In this document: one piece after another, positions 27,171 through 36,577 of the stretch | How positions within the stretch are numbered: position 1 is the first letter of the stretch | How the letters are laid out: each line of letters opens with the position of its first letter | Assembly (NCBI RefSeq): GCF_005222225.1 | Contig: NZ_CP036536.1 | Location: 2,442,001-2,506,000, forward strand | Origin: Salinimonas lutimaris | GTDB taxonomy: Bacteria > Pseudomonadota > Gammaproteobacteria > Enterobacterales > Alteromonadaceae | DNA: 64,000 bases | Direction: 5' to 3' | Translations under genes and position numbers: made by a program | Notes under the pieces: model-generated | What the model was told of the DNA's origin: nothing | Databases searched by the model: none | Seen by the model: only the letters and a program-made list of their open reading frames with translations

Positions 27171-27318
27171 TTTGCCCCCTAAAGCAGCGTGCTGTCCTGG
27201 CGTTTCGCTGCGTGTTATGTGTAAGGCCAGATACTTTTATTTACGCATGTTAAATAGTTTTGGATGCGTTACTTAAAGCCTAGCCCCATAACCGCTATTC
27301 AGCTACCTGTTTTGTGGT

Positions 27319-28353
27319 TTAGCCGGCACTTTTTTGTACTTCGGGTAACAGTGCTTTGTAAATACCCACTTTCACACTGCCATCCTGCCCGATGCTGGCC
27401 CGGTACATTCCTGGCGTATTAAATGGCATGGTAATATTACCTCGCTTATCTATCGCAATAACACCACCCTCGCCACCGACCTTTTTCAGCTCTTCGTTAA
27501 TGACCGTCTCTGCGGCGCGGCTGACGCTGACGCCCTGATAATGGATACGGGCACAAATATCAGCAGCCACATTGTAACGGATGAAAAATTCACCATGCCC
27601 GGTTGCAGACACCGCGCAGCTTTCGTTATCGGCGAACGTACCAGCCCCAATCACCGGCGAGTCGCCAATCCGGCCAAAGCGTTTAGCCGTCATTCCCCCG
27701 GTGCTGGTGCCAGCCACCAGATTGCCGTTGGCATCCAGTACGACAGCACCGACGGTACCCATTTTTTCATTACCCTGCTGACCACCGGTGTCCAGACCGG
27801 CCTGTTCCATCCGTGCTTTTACCTTGTTCAGCGCCTCCAGACGCTGGTCGGTATCAAAAAAATGATTATTCACCGGCTCCAGTCCTTTACTTTGCGCAAA
27901 GGCTTCTGCTCCGGCCCCGGACAACATCACATGCTCAGATTGCTCCATCACCAGCCGCGCCGCTGCAATCGGGCTTTTGATTGTTTTAACGCCAGCCACC
28001 GCCCCGGCTGTACGTTTCGCTCCTTGCATTATTGAAGCATCCAGCTCATGTTCCTCATTGTACGTGTACACCGCGCCGACACCGGCATTAAATAATGGCG
28101 AGCTTTCGAGTACCTGAATCGCCGCCACTACTGCATCTTCGCCGGGTTTACCGGCTTTTAGCAGCTGGTAGCCGGCCTGGGCCGCTTCTCGTAGCTTTTT
28201 GGCATACGCTTTTTCAAGCTCCGGTGTCATATTTTCTTTTACAATGGTACCGGCACCGCCATGAATGGCGATGGCCACCTCTGAGGTATCAGCTAAGACC
28301 GACTGGCTTAGTGCCAGCCCTGCGAATAATACCCCAAACAACCCTTTTCTCAT
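27319..28353 (-). CDS. Isoaspartyl peptidase/L-asparaginase, exported
   Basis: A 344-residue Ntn-hydrolase of the plant-type asparaginase family. It is made as a precursor that cleaves itself before the catalytic threonine, here Thr200 in KMGTVGAVVLDANGNLVAGTSTGG. It then releases L-aspartate from isoaspartyl dipeptides or asparagine. Other family marks are IAIHGGAGTI near the N-terminus, SPLFNAGVGAVY and GDSPVIGAGTFAD. The first 21 residues form a clear signal peptide (cleavage after VLA), so the enzyme is periplasmic, unlike E. coli IaaA, which is cytoplasmic. It is divergent from sbcB. Confidence 0.92.
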   Translation of the reverse strand: MRKGLFGVLFAGLALSQSVLADTSEVAIAIHGGAGTIVKENMTPELEKAYAKKLREAAQAGYQLLKAGKPGEDAVVAAIQVLESSPLFNAGVGAVYTYNEEHELDASIMQGAKRTAGAVAGVKTIKSPIAAARLVMEQSEHVMLSGAGAEAFAQSKGLEPVNNHFFDTDQRLEALNKVKARMEQAGLDTGGQQGNEKMGTVGAVVLDANGNLVAGTSTGGMTAKRFGRIGDSPVIGAGTFADNESCAVSATGHGEFFIRYNVAADICARIHYQGVSVSRAAETVINEELKKVGGEGGVIAIDKRGNITMPFNTPGMYRASIGQDGSVKVGIYKALLPEVQKSAG

Positions 28354-28505
28354 GTGTACTCCTGATACAGCTCATTGATATATGTAGATTTATCATCACC
28401 AATTTTGCAGTGCAATTCCAGTGCCCCTGGTGGTAGAAATTTTCACTTTCAGTACAACCCGTGTAAACTGCCCGGCGTAATTTTACCAATCTCAACAGGT
28501 TTACC

Positions 28506-29936
28506 ATGACGACAGCGCCTACATTTCTCTGGCATGACTACGAAACCTTCGGCACCAGTGCCCAAAAAGATTTACCCTGTCAGTTTGCAGCGATTCGCAC
28601 CGACATGGATTTAAATGTAATTGGTAAGCCAATCAATATCATGAGTCAGATTGGTAACGACTATCTGCCTCAGCCCGGCGCATGCCTGGTCACCGGCATT
28701 ACGCCTCAGCAAACCCTGCGTGATGGTTCGGTGGAGGCTGACTTTGCCCGTCAGGTTAGCGACGCCATGAGCCAGCCCAATACCTGTGTTGCCGGATACA
28801 ACAGCATTCGGTTTGATGACGAGGTCAGCCGGCACCTGTTTTACCGCAACTTTATCGATCCGTACGCCAGAGAGTGGAAAAACGGCAACAGTCGCTGGGA
28901 TATTATCGATCTGGCCCGGGCTTGTTACGCGCTGCGTCCAGAAGGGATTGAGTGGCCACTAAAAGAAGACGGTACGCCCAGCTTTAAGCTCGAAGATTTA
29001 ACCCGCGCCAATCAGCTGGACCACGGTAAAGCCCATGATGCCTTATCCGATGTGTATGCCACTATCGCCCTGGCCAAACTGATTAAAGAAAAGCAGCCGC
29101 GCCTGTTTGACTATGCGTTTTCTTTACGTAGCAAACATAAAGTGATGGATCAGCTGGATTTTTCCAAACCGTCAGTGGTACTGCATGTCTCATCGAAACT
29201 GCCAGCCAGACAGGGCTGTGCAACGCTGGTCATGCCGCTGGTTCGCCACCCGTCAAACCCCAATGCTATAATTGCTGTGGATCTGGCCAAAGATGCCGGG
29301 GCACTGCTTGAAAGTGACCCGGAGACAATCCGCTCCCGCTTATACAGCAAACAGGTCGATTTAGGTGATGAACCGCGTCCGGGCCTGAAACTGATTCATA
29401 TTAACCGCTCGCCGTTTATTACCACAGCCAGGGCGATGACCGAAGACACCGCAGCCCGGCTGGGCCTTGACCTGGAATACTGCCGGCAGAATTTTAAACA
29501 GCTGGCTGTTGCCGACGATCTTATCGCCCGGGTCACGCAGGTATACAACGACACACCGGTTGACCATGATGATGATATCGATCACGCGCTGTACAGCGGC
29601 GGCTTTTTAACCGATGAAGAACGTAGCTGGTGTGTGGATGTGACTGAAGCTGATCCTGAACAGTTATCTGCACTGACTGATAAAACACAAAACCAGAAGC
29701 TACAAAGTATGCTGTTTCGTTATCGGGCCAGAAATTATCCGCAAACCCTCAGTGAGTCTGAATTACAGCGCTGGCACAATCATCGTCACTATCGCCTGAC
29801 CGACCCGCAGTCTCCGGCCACCATTACCCTGGAAGCCTACCTGATGGAACTGGAACAGCTGGCTGCCACCCATGCTGATGATCCGGATAAACAAGGCATT
29901 TTGCGGGCGCTGTACCAATATGCGGAAAACCTTTGA
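28506..29936 (+). CDS. sbcB: Exodeoxyribonuclease I
   Basis: Processive 3'-5' single-strand DNA exonuclease of recombination and mismatch repair, 476 residues (E. coli 475). The DnaQ-like exonuclease domain shows HDYETFG (catalytic Asp, Glu), GYNSIRFDDE and HDALSDVYATIALAKL. The SH3-like and C-terminal domains follow, with recognisable E. coli-like blocks RQPRLFDY-type (KQPRLFDYAFSLRSKHKVM), VHINRSPF-type and FRYRARNYPQTLSE. AGGT lies 6 bases before the ATG. It is followed 80 bases later by the FapA-like gene on the same strand. Confidence 0.97.
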   Translation: MTTAPTFLWHDYETFGTSAQKDLPCQFAAIRTDMDLNVIGKPINIMSQIGNDYLPQPGACLVTGITPQQTLRDGSVEADFARQVSDAMSQPNTCVAGYNSIRFDDEVSRHLFYRNFIDPYAREWKNGNSRWDIIDLARACYALRPEGIEWPLKEDGTPSFKLEDLTRANQLDHGKAHDALSDVYATIALAKLIKEKQPRLFDYAFSLRSKHKVMDQLDFSKPSVVLHVSSKLPARQGCATLVMPLVRHPSNPNAIIAVDLAKDAGALLESDPETIRSRLYSKQVDLGDEPRPGLKLIHINRSPFITTARAMTEDTAARLGLDLEYCRQNFKQLAVADDLIARVTQVYNDTPVDHDDDIDHALYSGGFLTDEERSWCVDVTEADPEQLSALTDKTQNQKLQSMLFRYRARNYPQTLSESELQRWHNHRHYRLTDPQSPATITLEAYLMELEQLAATHADDPDKQGILRALYQYAENL

Positions 29937-30016
29937 CGGCCAAATTAAAAACACTATAAAGTAGGGTCTCGGCAGCACTATCGCCATCACATCATGTACC
30001 ACAAACGGAAGTAGTA

Positions 30017-31675
30017 ATGATCGGTGTATCAGTTAACCTTGATGACTCAAAAAATTATGTGGAGCTAACTCTGGATCCCACCTCATTAGAGCGTGAACTG
30101 GAAGCAAAGCAGTTATGGAATACCTTGAACGAAGGACAGTTCAAGAATCTTTATATTTCACAAACCACCGTAAAAAATGCCTGTGATAAGGCCAACCACC
30201 TGTTCAAAACCAATGACAAAACTATGGTTCGCGAACGAGTCGGAGAACGGCGCAATACTGAGGTGGAATTTAAGGTCAGCAAAGACAGCATGAGTGCTTC
30301 GGTCAGTCTGACTGCGCCTTATGGTGGCCGTATGCCCACCATCGATATTCTGATCAATATGGCAACCAATGCCGGCATCATTCGCGGGCTGAGCCGAAAA
30401 CGTCTGGCCGCGCTGTTGTATGAACTCGCCCAGGCCGCGCCCGGGGAGGTTATTAACGGAGAAATTGCCCGGGGCCTGCCCCCCAGGGAAGGTCGCAGCA
30501 GCAAATTTTTGCCACTGGTACCCAATGCCCTGGAGCGAGTGCTCAAACCTCAGACCGACGACAATGACCGGGTGGATATGCGTAATCTGGGCGAGGTCAT
30601 TTGTGTCAAAATTCATACTCAGGTGCTGCGCCGCCTGCCCCCTTCACAGGGGCGTCACGGCTACGATGTAAAAGGTCTGACCATTCCGGCCACGCCCGGT
30701 AAGTGGCTGGAATTTACGCTGGGCAAAGGCACAGCAGTCAGTGATGATGATCCTGATGTGCTGGTTGCCACCATCTCGGGCATGCCTAAATACCGTGATA
30801 TGGTGATGACCATAGACGACACCTTTATTTGTAGTGGCGTCAACGTAGGCAGCGGGCATGTTAATTATGAAGGCGCAGTACTGGTTAACGGTGATGTCAC
30901 CGAAAAGATGGAAATCCGGGCATCGGGAGATGTCACCATTAACGGTTTTGTCGAGTCAGCCCTGATTGAAGCTGGCGGTGATATTATTATTACCGAAGGC
31001 GCAATGGGTAAGCTCAATGAAGACAGTGGCCAGTATTCCTGTCGGCTGATAGCGGCGGGCTCGGTACATGTTCAGCACGGTCAGGGCATTGAAGTTACAT
31101 GCGGCGGGAATATCACAGTAGGCCGTCAGCTGGCATACAGTCGCCTGCACGGCGGAGGTTCGGTCACGGTGGGCAAGCTGAACAACCCTCAGGGGAATTT
31201 ATTTGCCTGTGATATTGTTTGTCAGGGCACTGTGGCGGCTGGCACCCTTGGTGCGGTTTCCGGCAGCACCCTGAAAATTGATTTCAGCCCCGGCTTCAGC
31301 AAACTGCTGGAACGTAAAGACACCATGGATGACTTGCTTGAGCAGCTGCGCCAGAATTCCGCCCGGCATAAAGAAAAAATTGAGCTAATCAAAGCTAAAA
31401 TCCTACCTGCAGAATTAAAGCAAAAAATGAACAGCGCGGTAGAGCTCTACAAAAATGAAGCAGCGCTGCTTAACTGGCTGGAATTAAAAACGCTTGAAAT
31501 GCGTAAGGAAAAAGAAAACTACATGCAGGCCATTGGCCTGGATGCCAACAAACGTATTTATAACGGGGTGTCAGTGAAATTAAACAATCGTAGCTGGCGC
31601 TCTGAGCGTGAGTACGATCGCAGCACGGTCTCTTACCACAATCACCAGTGGCTGTTTGATCCCAAAAAATCCTGA
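30017..31675 (+). CDS. FapA/DUF342 family protein
   Basis: A 552-residue cytoplasmic protein. The middle carries a FapA N-terminal-type domain (PTIDILINMATNAGIIRGL, INGEIARGLPPREGRSSKF) and then a right-handed beta-helix of polymer-forming repeats (SGVNVGSGHVNYEGAVLVNGDVTEKMEIRASGDVTINGFVESA, VHVQHGQGIEV, CGGNITVGRQL). The C-terminal quarter is coiled coil (about 430-500, LLERKDTMDDLLEQLRQNSARHKEKIELI). Family members are linked to flagellar/type III export assembly or FlhF-related polar placement in Vibrio and Bacillus, but no flagellar gene is nearby. GGAAG lies 6 bases before ATG 30017. The stop is 2 bases from the convergent hydroxylase gene. Confidence 0.87.
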   Translation: MIGVSVNLDDSKNYVELTLDPTSLERELEAKQLWNTLNEGQFKNLYISQTTVKNACDKANHLFKTNDKTMVRERVGERRNTEVEFKVSKDSMSASVSLTAPYGGRMPTIDILINMATNAGIIRGLSRKRLAALLYELAQAAPGEVINGEIARGLPPREGRSSKFLPLVPNALERVLKPQTDDNDRVDMRNLGEVICVKIHTQVLRRLPPSQGRHGYDVKGLTIPATPGKWLEFTLGKGTAVSDDDPDVLVATISGMPKYRDMVMTIDDTFICSGVNVGSGHVNYEGAVLVNGDVTEKMEIRASGDVTINGFVESALIEAGGDIIITEGAMGKLNEDSGQYSCRLIAAGSVHVQHGQGIEVTCGGNITVGRQLAYSRLHGGGSVTVGKLNNPQGNLFACDIVCQGTVAAGTLGAVSGSTLKIDFSPGFSKLLERKDTMDDLLEQLRQNSARHKEKIELIKAKILPAELKQKMNSAVELYKNEAALLNWLELKTLEMRKEKENYMQAIGLDANKRIYNGVSVKLNNRSWRSEREYDRSTVSYHNHQWLFDPKKS

Positions 31676-31677
31676 CA

Positions 31678-32469
31678 TTATGACCGGCGAAACGGCATCA
31701 TCAACAGTCGCACAAAGCGGCTGTTGGCTGGCGTTGCCGGATAGGCTGTCAGGCCAATATCCAACTGTTCATCGGTTTGCTCAGCCCGGTGGGTAAAACT
31801 ATTAAACAGCCGGTCCCACCACGACACACTGAATCCGTAATTTGAGTTGGTTTCTCTGCCATACTGACTGTGATGAATGCGGTGCAGGCGCTGGGTAATA
31901 ATCAGCCTCCCCAGCTTGTCATCCAGTGCCTGAGGCAGCCGGATATTACTGTGATTAAACAGGGCAAAACCATTGAGCGCCACTTCAAAGATAAGCACCG
32001 CTACCGCCGGTGCCCCCAGCAGGAGTACCGCAGCCGATTTAACCAGCAGGCTCAGACCAATTTCCAGCGGATGAAAACGCAGACCGGTGGTGGTGTCCAC
32101 ATGGCTGTCTGCGTGATGAACTTTATGCAGTTGCCATAACAGCGGAATCCGATGAAACAGCCGGTGCTGCCAGTAAATCACCAGATCCAGCCACAATACG
32201 GCTAAAACCACCGACAGCCAGCCTGGTATGGCGATATGATGCAGCACACCGATACTGTGTTGCTGTGCCCACAGCGCCACTCCGGCCACACTGGCTGGCA
32301 GCACCACCCGGCCGACCAGCGCACCGCAAACTACCATGGCCAGGTTTGCCCGCCAGCGCAGCGCTTTGTTAACTACTGCCTGACGGGCCGGCCATAATGC
32401 CTCAGCCAGTGCCATGACGCCAAATATGCCGATAAACAGGCTCAGCCTGAGCATACTATGACTGTCCAT
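31678..32469 (-). CDS. Sterol desaturase/fatty acid hydroxylase superfamily membrane protein
   Basis: A 263-residue integral membrane di-iron enzyme with the eight-histidine motif set: HRLFH (102-106), HKVHH (115-119) and HRIHH (about 207-211), embedded between hydrophobic helices. The family hydroxylates or desaturates lipid chains and related lipids using O2. It is the last gene of the eight-gene operon that starts at 41949; its start overlaps the CDP-alcohol phosphatidyltransferase gene by 14 bases, with AAGG 6 bases before the ATG. The substrate is unknown; the neighbouring lipid-headgroup enzyme suggests a modified lipid. Confidence 0.88.
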   Translation of the reverse strand: MDSHSMLRLSLFIGIFGVMALAEALWPARQAVVNKALRWRANLAMVVCGALVGRVVLPASVAGVALWAQQHSIGVLHHIAIPGWLSVVLAVLWLDLVIYWQHRLFHRIPLLWQLHKVHHADSHVDTTTGLRFHPLEIGLSLLVKSAAVLLLGAPAVAVLIFEVALNGFALFNHSNIRLPQALDDKLGRLIITQRLHRIHHSQYGRETNSNYGFSVSWWDRLFNSFTHRAEQTDEQLDIGLTAYPATPANSRFVRLLMMPFRRS

Positions 32470-33088
32470 GACCGACCTTTTTTAAGGTAAAATAACCACC
32501 GGCAATCCGGGTGGCAATAGTGATGCCACAGGCCGCCGCAAACAGGTAAGCCAGCATAGTAAAGGCCTGTGGCCACAGGCAGACGGCCAGCAAAAACACG
32601 ACGGTTTCGGTGCCTTCGGTCAGCCCCTGCATGTAATGAAAACTTTTATGATTAAAGTCAGGACGGCTGATCTGGTATTTTTCAGCCGCTATCGCAAAGG
32701 CCAGAAAGCTGCTGCCGGTGCCAATAAAACAAAACAGCAGTAACGCAGCCGGTGCGCCCCACACCATCGGATTAGCCAGCCCGAAGGCCAGCGGTACGCT
32801 GGCATAAAACAAAAAATCCAGGCAAATATCCAGATAGCCACCAGCACTGCTGGCGCTGTGCTGATAACGGGCCAGTGCGCCGTCCAGGCCATCAAATAGC
32901 CGGTTTAGCGCCACACAAATCAGTGCCCAGCCAAACTGTCCGCTGAGGATAAACGGCATGGCAAACAGTCCGATAATAAACCCGGTCACGGTCAGCATAT
33001 CCGGCGTCAGCCCGGCGCGATCACAGCGGCGCACAACCGGCATTAACAAAGGCTTTATCAAAGGGGTAATTTTTGCATCTAACATCAT
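32456..33088 (-). CDS. ynjF: CDP-alcohol phosphatidyltransferase family protein (YnjF-like)
   Basis: A 210-residue polytopic membrane protein. The family catalytic motif DG-x2-AR-x8-G-x3-D-x3-D is complete in DGALARYQHSASSAGGYLDI followed by CLD, so transfer of a phosphatidyl or phospho-alcohol group from a CDP-linked donor is chemically possible. It is closely similar to E. coli YnjF (IKPLL, LNRLFDGLDGALAR, FIGTGSSFLAFA, HKSFHYMQGLTEGTET). YnjF is likewise encoded behind ynjBCD. The start ATG overlaps the ATPase stop (TAATG). The acceptor alcohol is unknown in either organism. Confidence 0.9.
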   Translation of the reverse strand: MMLDAKITPLIKPLLMPVVRRCDRAGLTPDMLTVTGFIIGLFAMPFILSGQFGWALICVALNRLFDGLDGALARYQHSASSAGGYLDICLDFLFYASVPLAFGLANPMVWGAPAALLLFCFIGTGSSFLAFAIAAEKYQISRPDFNHKSFHYMQGLTEGTETVVFLLAVCLWPQAFTMLAYLFAAACGITIATRIAGGYFTLKKVGHGQS

Positions 33089-33717
33089 TAAATTCCGATA
33101 ATCTGACCGCCAGCAGAGTGACTGTCCTGTTCATCATGGGTCACCAGTACTGCCGGTAACTGATAGGACCGGATTTGATCAAAAACCCATTCACGGGTTT
33201 TGTAGCGGGTCGCACTGTCCAGCTTGCTAAACGGCTCATCAAGCAGTAACGCCGCAGGCCGTGAGGCCAGTGTTCGTAGTAAGGCCACGCGGGCTTGCTG
33301 GCCGCCGGATAAAGTCTGAACCGGCTTATCGCAAAAGCCCTCGAGCCCCACATCCTTGAGCATGCGGCGCACCAGTGAAGCTTTGTCCCGGCCGGCTTCT
33401 GCCGGCATGCCAAAGGCAATATTCTGCGCCACAGTCATGTGCTCAAACAGCAAAGGATCCTGAAATAACATACCCAGTTGCCGCTCATGGGCAGGCATAG
33501 CACTGATATCCCGCTTACCCAGCAAAATCTGACCACTCATTCGCATCACCGGTGGTAATAAACCCGCCAGTGCGGCCAGTAAACTGGACTTTCCCGTACC
33601 CGACGGACCGGTAATGGTCAGGATACTACCGGCAGACACCGTGGTACTGATCTGACAAAGCCGGCGCGAATCATGATAAACACACACATCATTTAACTGT
33701 AGCTCAGGCTGCTTCAT
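33088..33717 (-). CDS. ynjD: ABC transporter ATPase (YnjD-like)
   Basis: A 209-residue importer ATPase. Walker A GPSGTGKSS, Q-loop LFQDPLLFEHM, signature LSGGQQARVALLR, Walker B ALLLDEPFSKLD and H-loop VTHDEQD are all present. It aligns with E. coli YnjD, the ATPase of the uncharacterised YnjBCD system related to thiamine/iron-type importers. It overlaps the permease gene by 4 bases and the ynjF-like gene by 1 base, so the operon is translationally coupled. Confidence 0.92.
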   Translation of the reverse strand: MKQPELQLNDVCVYHDSRRLCQISTTVSAGSILTITGPSGTGKSSLLAALAGLLPPVMRMSGQILLGKRDISAMPAHERQLGMLFQDPLLFEHMTVAQNIAFGMPAEAGRDKASLVRRMLKDVGLEGFCDKPVQTLSGGQQARVALLRTLASRPAALLLDEPFSKLDSATRYKTREWVFDQIRSYQLPAVLVTHDEQDSHSAGGQIIGI

Positions 33718-35411
33718 CCGCGCCTCCGTGTCATGGGATTAAATAACAGGGTTGGCAGCCACCAGGCCAGTATAAACCCGGCCAGTGGCAGTATCATCTG
33801 CATGATGACATACACCGCGGCCAGCCGCCGGCTATTGCCGGCACTGATTGCGACCGCTTCGGTCGTCAGGGTTGCCAGCTGCCCGCCGCCCGCTAATAGC
33901 GTGGGTAAATACTGGCTAAAGCTGATTGCCAGTCCCAGCGCAAAAGCCACCATCAGCGGGGCAAACAGCATGGGCAGGCGGATACGGTAAAAAACCCGAA
34001 ACGGGCGGCTGCCCAGACTGGCTGCAACCTGCAAATAGCGGGTATCAAACTGGCGGTAGGCCACCGCCACCGACAAAAAGACATACGGCATCACATACAC
34101 CAGATGACTGAGATAGACCGGTATCCACACCGCCTTTGGTGCAACCAGCTGGGCCAGCCAGACCAGACCGTATAAAAATGCGATACCCGGCACAATCAGT
34201 GGTACAAAAAGGATGCTGTCCAGTCGAAAGCCCGGCGATCTGCCCGACTGCCCGGCTTCCAGTGCCAGCACCACCAGCACAATAGCGCTCAGACTGACCG
34301 CCGCGCCCAGCACCAGAGTGTTAGCCAGTGGCCCGGATAGCTGCCCCAGCCCCAGCTGCCAGTGTATCGTGGTGATATCGTTAGGTAATACAGACGGATA
34401 AGGCCAGAAAGTCGCCACTGACCACAATATCAAAGAAGCACAGATAGTCACCATGGCAACGCCAAACACCGCCAGTGTCATGCCCGCCACGATGGGTAAA
34501 CCCCGTCGACCTGTGCTGCGCATCCCAGTCGTGATTTGGTGCCTGAACCAGGATTTAAGCCCCCATTCGCCTGCCAGCCACAGTGCGATAACCGCCACGG
34601 TTGTTACCACCTGTAACAGGGCACCGGCACTGGCCTGTAACCGGTCGGTGAGATCCACACTGTTAAACCAGTGCAATATGGCCACGGCCAGCGTGGGCGG
34701 ATTATCCGGCCCCAGTATCAGTGGTATCTCCACGCTGGCACTGGCATAGGCTAGTACCGCCAGCAGGGGTAACCTGAGCTGCGGGTAAAGTACCGGCAGC
34801 ACCACTTTTAAAAAGGCGGTGACTGGGTGATAGCCCAGACTTTGTGCCACGGCCACTTGCCGGGTCAGGGTATGGCGTAACGCCGGCTGCGTCAAAATAC
34901 CCAGACTGACCAGCAGTAAAAAAGGCAGTTCTTTTAAACTGAACGCCAGCACCATACCCAAACCGGCGCTATCGTTAAGTACACTGAATGCCGGTGGTAG
35001 CTCCCAACCAAATAAAGGGGCCACCAGGCGCGACAGCCAGCCTGCCGGCGACAGTAAAAACGCCACGGCGATGGCAGCAGCGGCATGGGGGATCACCAGC
35101 ACCGGGCTTAACAGATGTTGCAGACGGTGCAGCCCGCGGTGCTGAAAAAAAGTCGCCAGCAGCGCAATACATCCTGCCAGCGACAACAGTGCAGACAGCA
35201 ATGCAGTACTGACCGACAACGCCACCATCTTCCCGAGGCCCGGCGTTACAGTCAGGGCCTGAATGGCAACGGTGGAAAACGAATGATAACCCAGCGCCGG
35301 AAAATATCCTGCCGCCGGTAGCAGCATGCCCAGCAAGCCGGCCAGCACAGGCAATATCAGTACCAAGGCAAACAGCCACCAGCCCAGCTGCAGACAACGC
35401 TGAAACAGCAT
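33714..35411 (-). CDS. ynjC: ABC transporter permease, fused double-domain (YnjC-like)
   Basis: A 565-residue inner-membrane protein with two permease halves of about six helices each. Both carry an ABC ATPase-contacting EAA-type loop (VAQSLGYHPVTAFLKVVLPVLYPQ near 190 and VAASLGSRPFRVFYRIRLPMLFAP near 460). This duplicated layout is that of ThiP/FbpB/YnjC importers. It begins at ATG 35411, overlapping the stop of the binding-protein gene by one base. It is slightly longer than E. coli YnjC (511 residues). Substrate unknown. Confidence 0.92.
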   Translation of the reverse strand: MLFQRCLQLGWWLFALVLILPVLAGLLGMLLPAAGYFPALGYHSFSTVAIQALTVTPGLGKMVALSVSTALLSALLSLAGCIALLATFFQHRGLHRLQHLLSPVLVIPHAAAAIAVAFLLSPAGWLSRLVAPLFGWELPPAFSVLNDSAGLGMVLAFSLKELPFLLLVSLGILTQPALRHTLTRQVAVAQSLGYHPVTAFLKVVLPVLYPQLRLPLLAVLAYASASVEIPLILGPDNPPTLAVAILHWFNSVDLTDRLQASAGALLQVVTTVAVIALWLAGEWGLKSWFRHQITTGMRSTGRRGLPIVAGMTLAVFGVAMVTICASLILWSVATFWPYPSVLPNDITTIHWQLGLGQLSGPLANTLVLGAAVSLSAIVLVVLALEAGQSGRSPGFRLDSILFVPLIVPGIAFLYGLVWLAQLVAPKAVWIPVYLSHLVYVMPYVFLSVAVAYRQFDTRYLQVAASLGSRPFRVFYRIRLPMLFAPLMVAFALGLAISFSQYLPTLLAGGGQLATLTTEAVAISAGNSRRLAAVYVIMQMILPLAGFILAWWLPTLLFNPMTRRRG

Positions 35412-36577
35412 TAATGATGCCTCTGGTAACGGTCGAACCAGGCCGCTTTCAGGGCCTCGGTCCAGCTTGCATGAGGCTCAGCCAGCATTTTGTGATAAGC
35501 CCCTGCCGGCAGCGCCGATGGTGCGGCCGTTATCGGGACAAATAAGGCCTGCTGCTCGCCGGACAGCAGGCTGACATCCAGCACGGTTTCGTCCCCCCAG
35601 ATATCGGCTCGCTGTTTATAGGCCTGAGCCGGTACCGACAACATAAAATTCACCAGCTTTATTGCCTGCGCTTTGTGTGCACTGTTAAACGCAATTGCCA
35701 CAAAATGTACATTCGACAGGCTGCCATCCTGCATGGCATAGGTACGGGTACTGGCGGGCAGATCATACCGGCTGACGGCAGCCGGTACTTCGGCGGCTGT
35801 GAAAGTAAAACTCAGCAGGGTCTGATGGTCACTGAACAGTTGCTGCAATCCTGAGGCTTGTCGTTTGAACTGCTGTCCCTGATGCCACAGATACGGATGA
35901 AGCTGATCCAGATACGCAAACAGGCGCTCGGTAATCTTGTCTCTGGCCTCATCGGTTACCGGTGCATATAGCAATGATTGCCAGGGACCGGCCTGGGTAA
36001 TGGCTATGTATTTTAAAAAGCTGCTGCCAAGATAATCGACCGGTAGCGGATAGGTAAAACGTCCCGGATGCTGACGCGCAAAGTCCAGTAATTCGGTGGC
36101 GGTATGGGGGGGCTGATTAATATGCGCCTGATTGTAGTAAAACACCAGCGCCGCTTTGCCCCACGGGGCTTCCTGCTCGTCAGTGGGCACCCCAAAATCC
36201 ATCGTCATGCCGGGATTTTGCGCCGGGTTAGTCAGTTTAAAATGGGTTAAGCCAGACACCCAGCCTTTATGCAGTAACCCATGCTGCTTCATTGCCGCAA
36301 AGTTTTCACCATTGAGCCAAATCAGATCCACGCTGCCCTGCCGGGTGTTGCCGGCGGCTTTTTCAGCCAGTACCCGGGATACTGCATCACTGGTATCTGC
36401 CAGTTTGACATGATTAACCGATATCCCCAGCTCTTGACTGGCCTGCTTTGATAACCACTGTATATACTGATTGACCTGCACTGAGCCGCCCCAGGCATGA
36501 AACTGCACTTCCTGCGCCTGACTGGCGGATATCATCACAAGCAGGCACCACGCGCCCAGACTACTTTTCAAACTCAT
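35411..36577 (-). CDS. ynjB: ABC transporter substrate-binding protein (YnjB-like)
   Basis: A 388-residue periplasmic binding protein, the same length as E. coli YnjB. The signal peptide (hydrophobic core LGAWCLLVMISA, cleavage near SQA) is followed by the mature start QEVQFHAWGGSVQVNQYIQW. Family marks are GSVDLIWLNGENFAAMK, FGVPTDEQEAPWGKAALVFYYNQ and GPWQSLLYAPVTDEARD. The start is ATG 36577, inside the last codons of the DUF547 gene (17-base overlap); the frame is open to 36649 without a better start. The YnjB ligand has never been established to my knowledge. Confidence 0.9.
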   Translation of the reverse strand: MSLKSSLGAWCLLVMISASQAQEVQFHAWGGSVQVNQYIQWLSKQASQELGISVNHVKLADTSDAVSRVLAEKAAGNTRQGSVDLIWLNGENFAAMKQHGLLHKGWVSGLTHFKLTNPAQNPGMTMDFGVPTDEQEAPWGKAALVFYYNQAHINQPPHTATELLDFARQHPGRFTYPLPVDYLGSSFLKYIAITQAGPWQSLLYAPVTDEARDKITERLFAYLDQLHPYLWHQGQQFKRQASGLQQLFSDHQTLLSFTFTAAEVPAAVSRYDLPASTRTYAMQDGSLSNVHFVAIAFNSAHKAQAIKLVNFMLSVPAQAYKQRADIWGDETVLDVSLLSGEQQALFVPITAAPSALPAGAYHKMLAEPHASWTEALKAAWFDRYQRHH

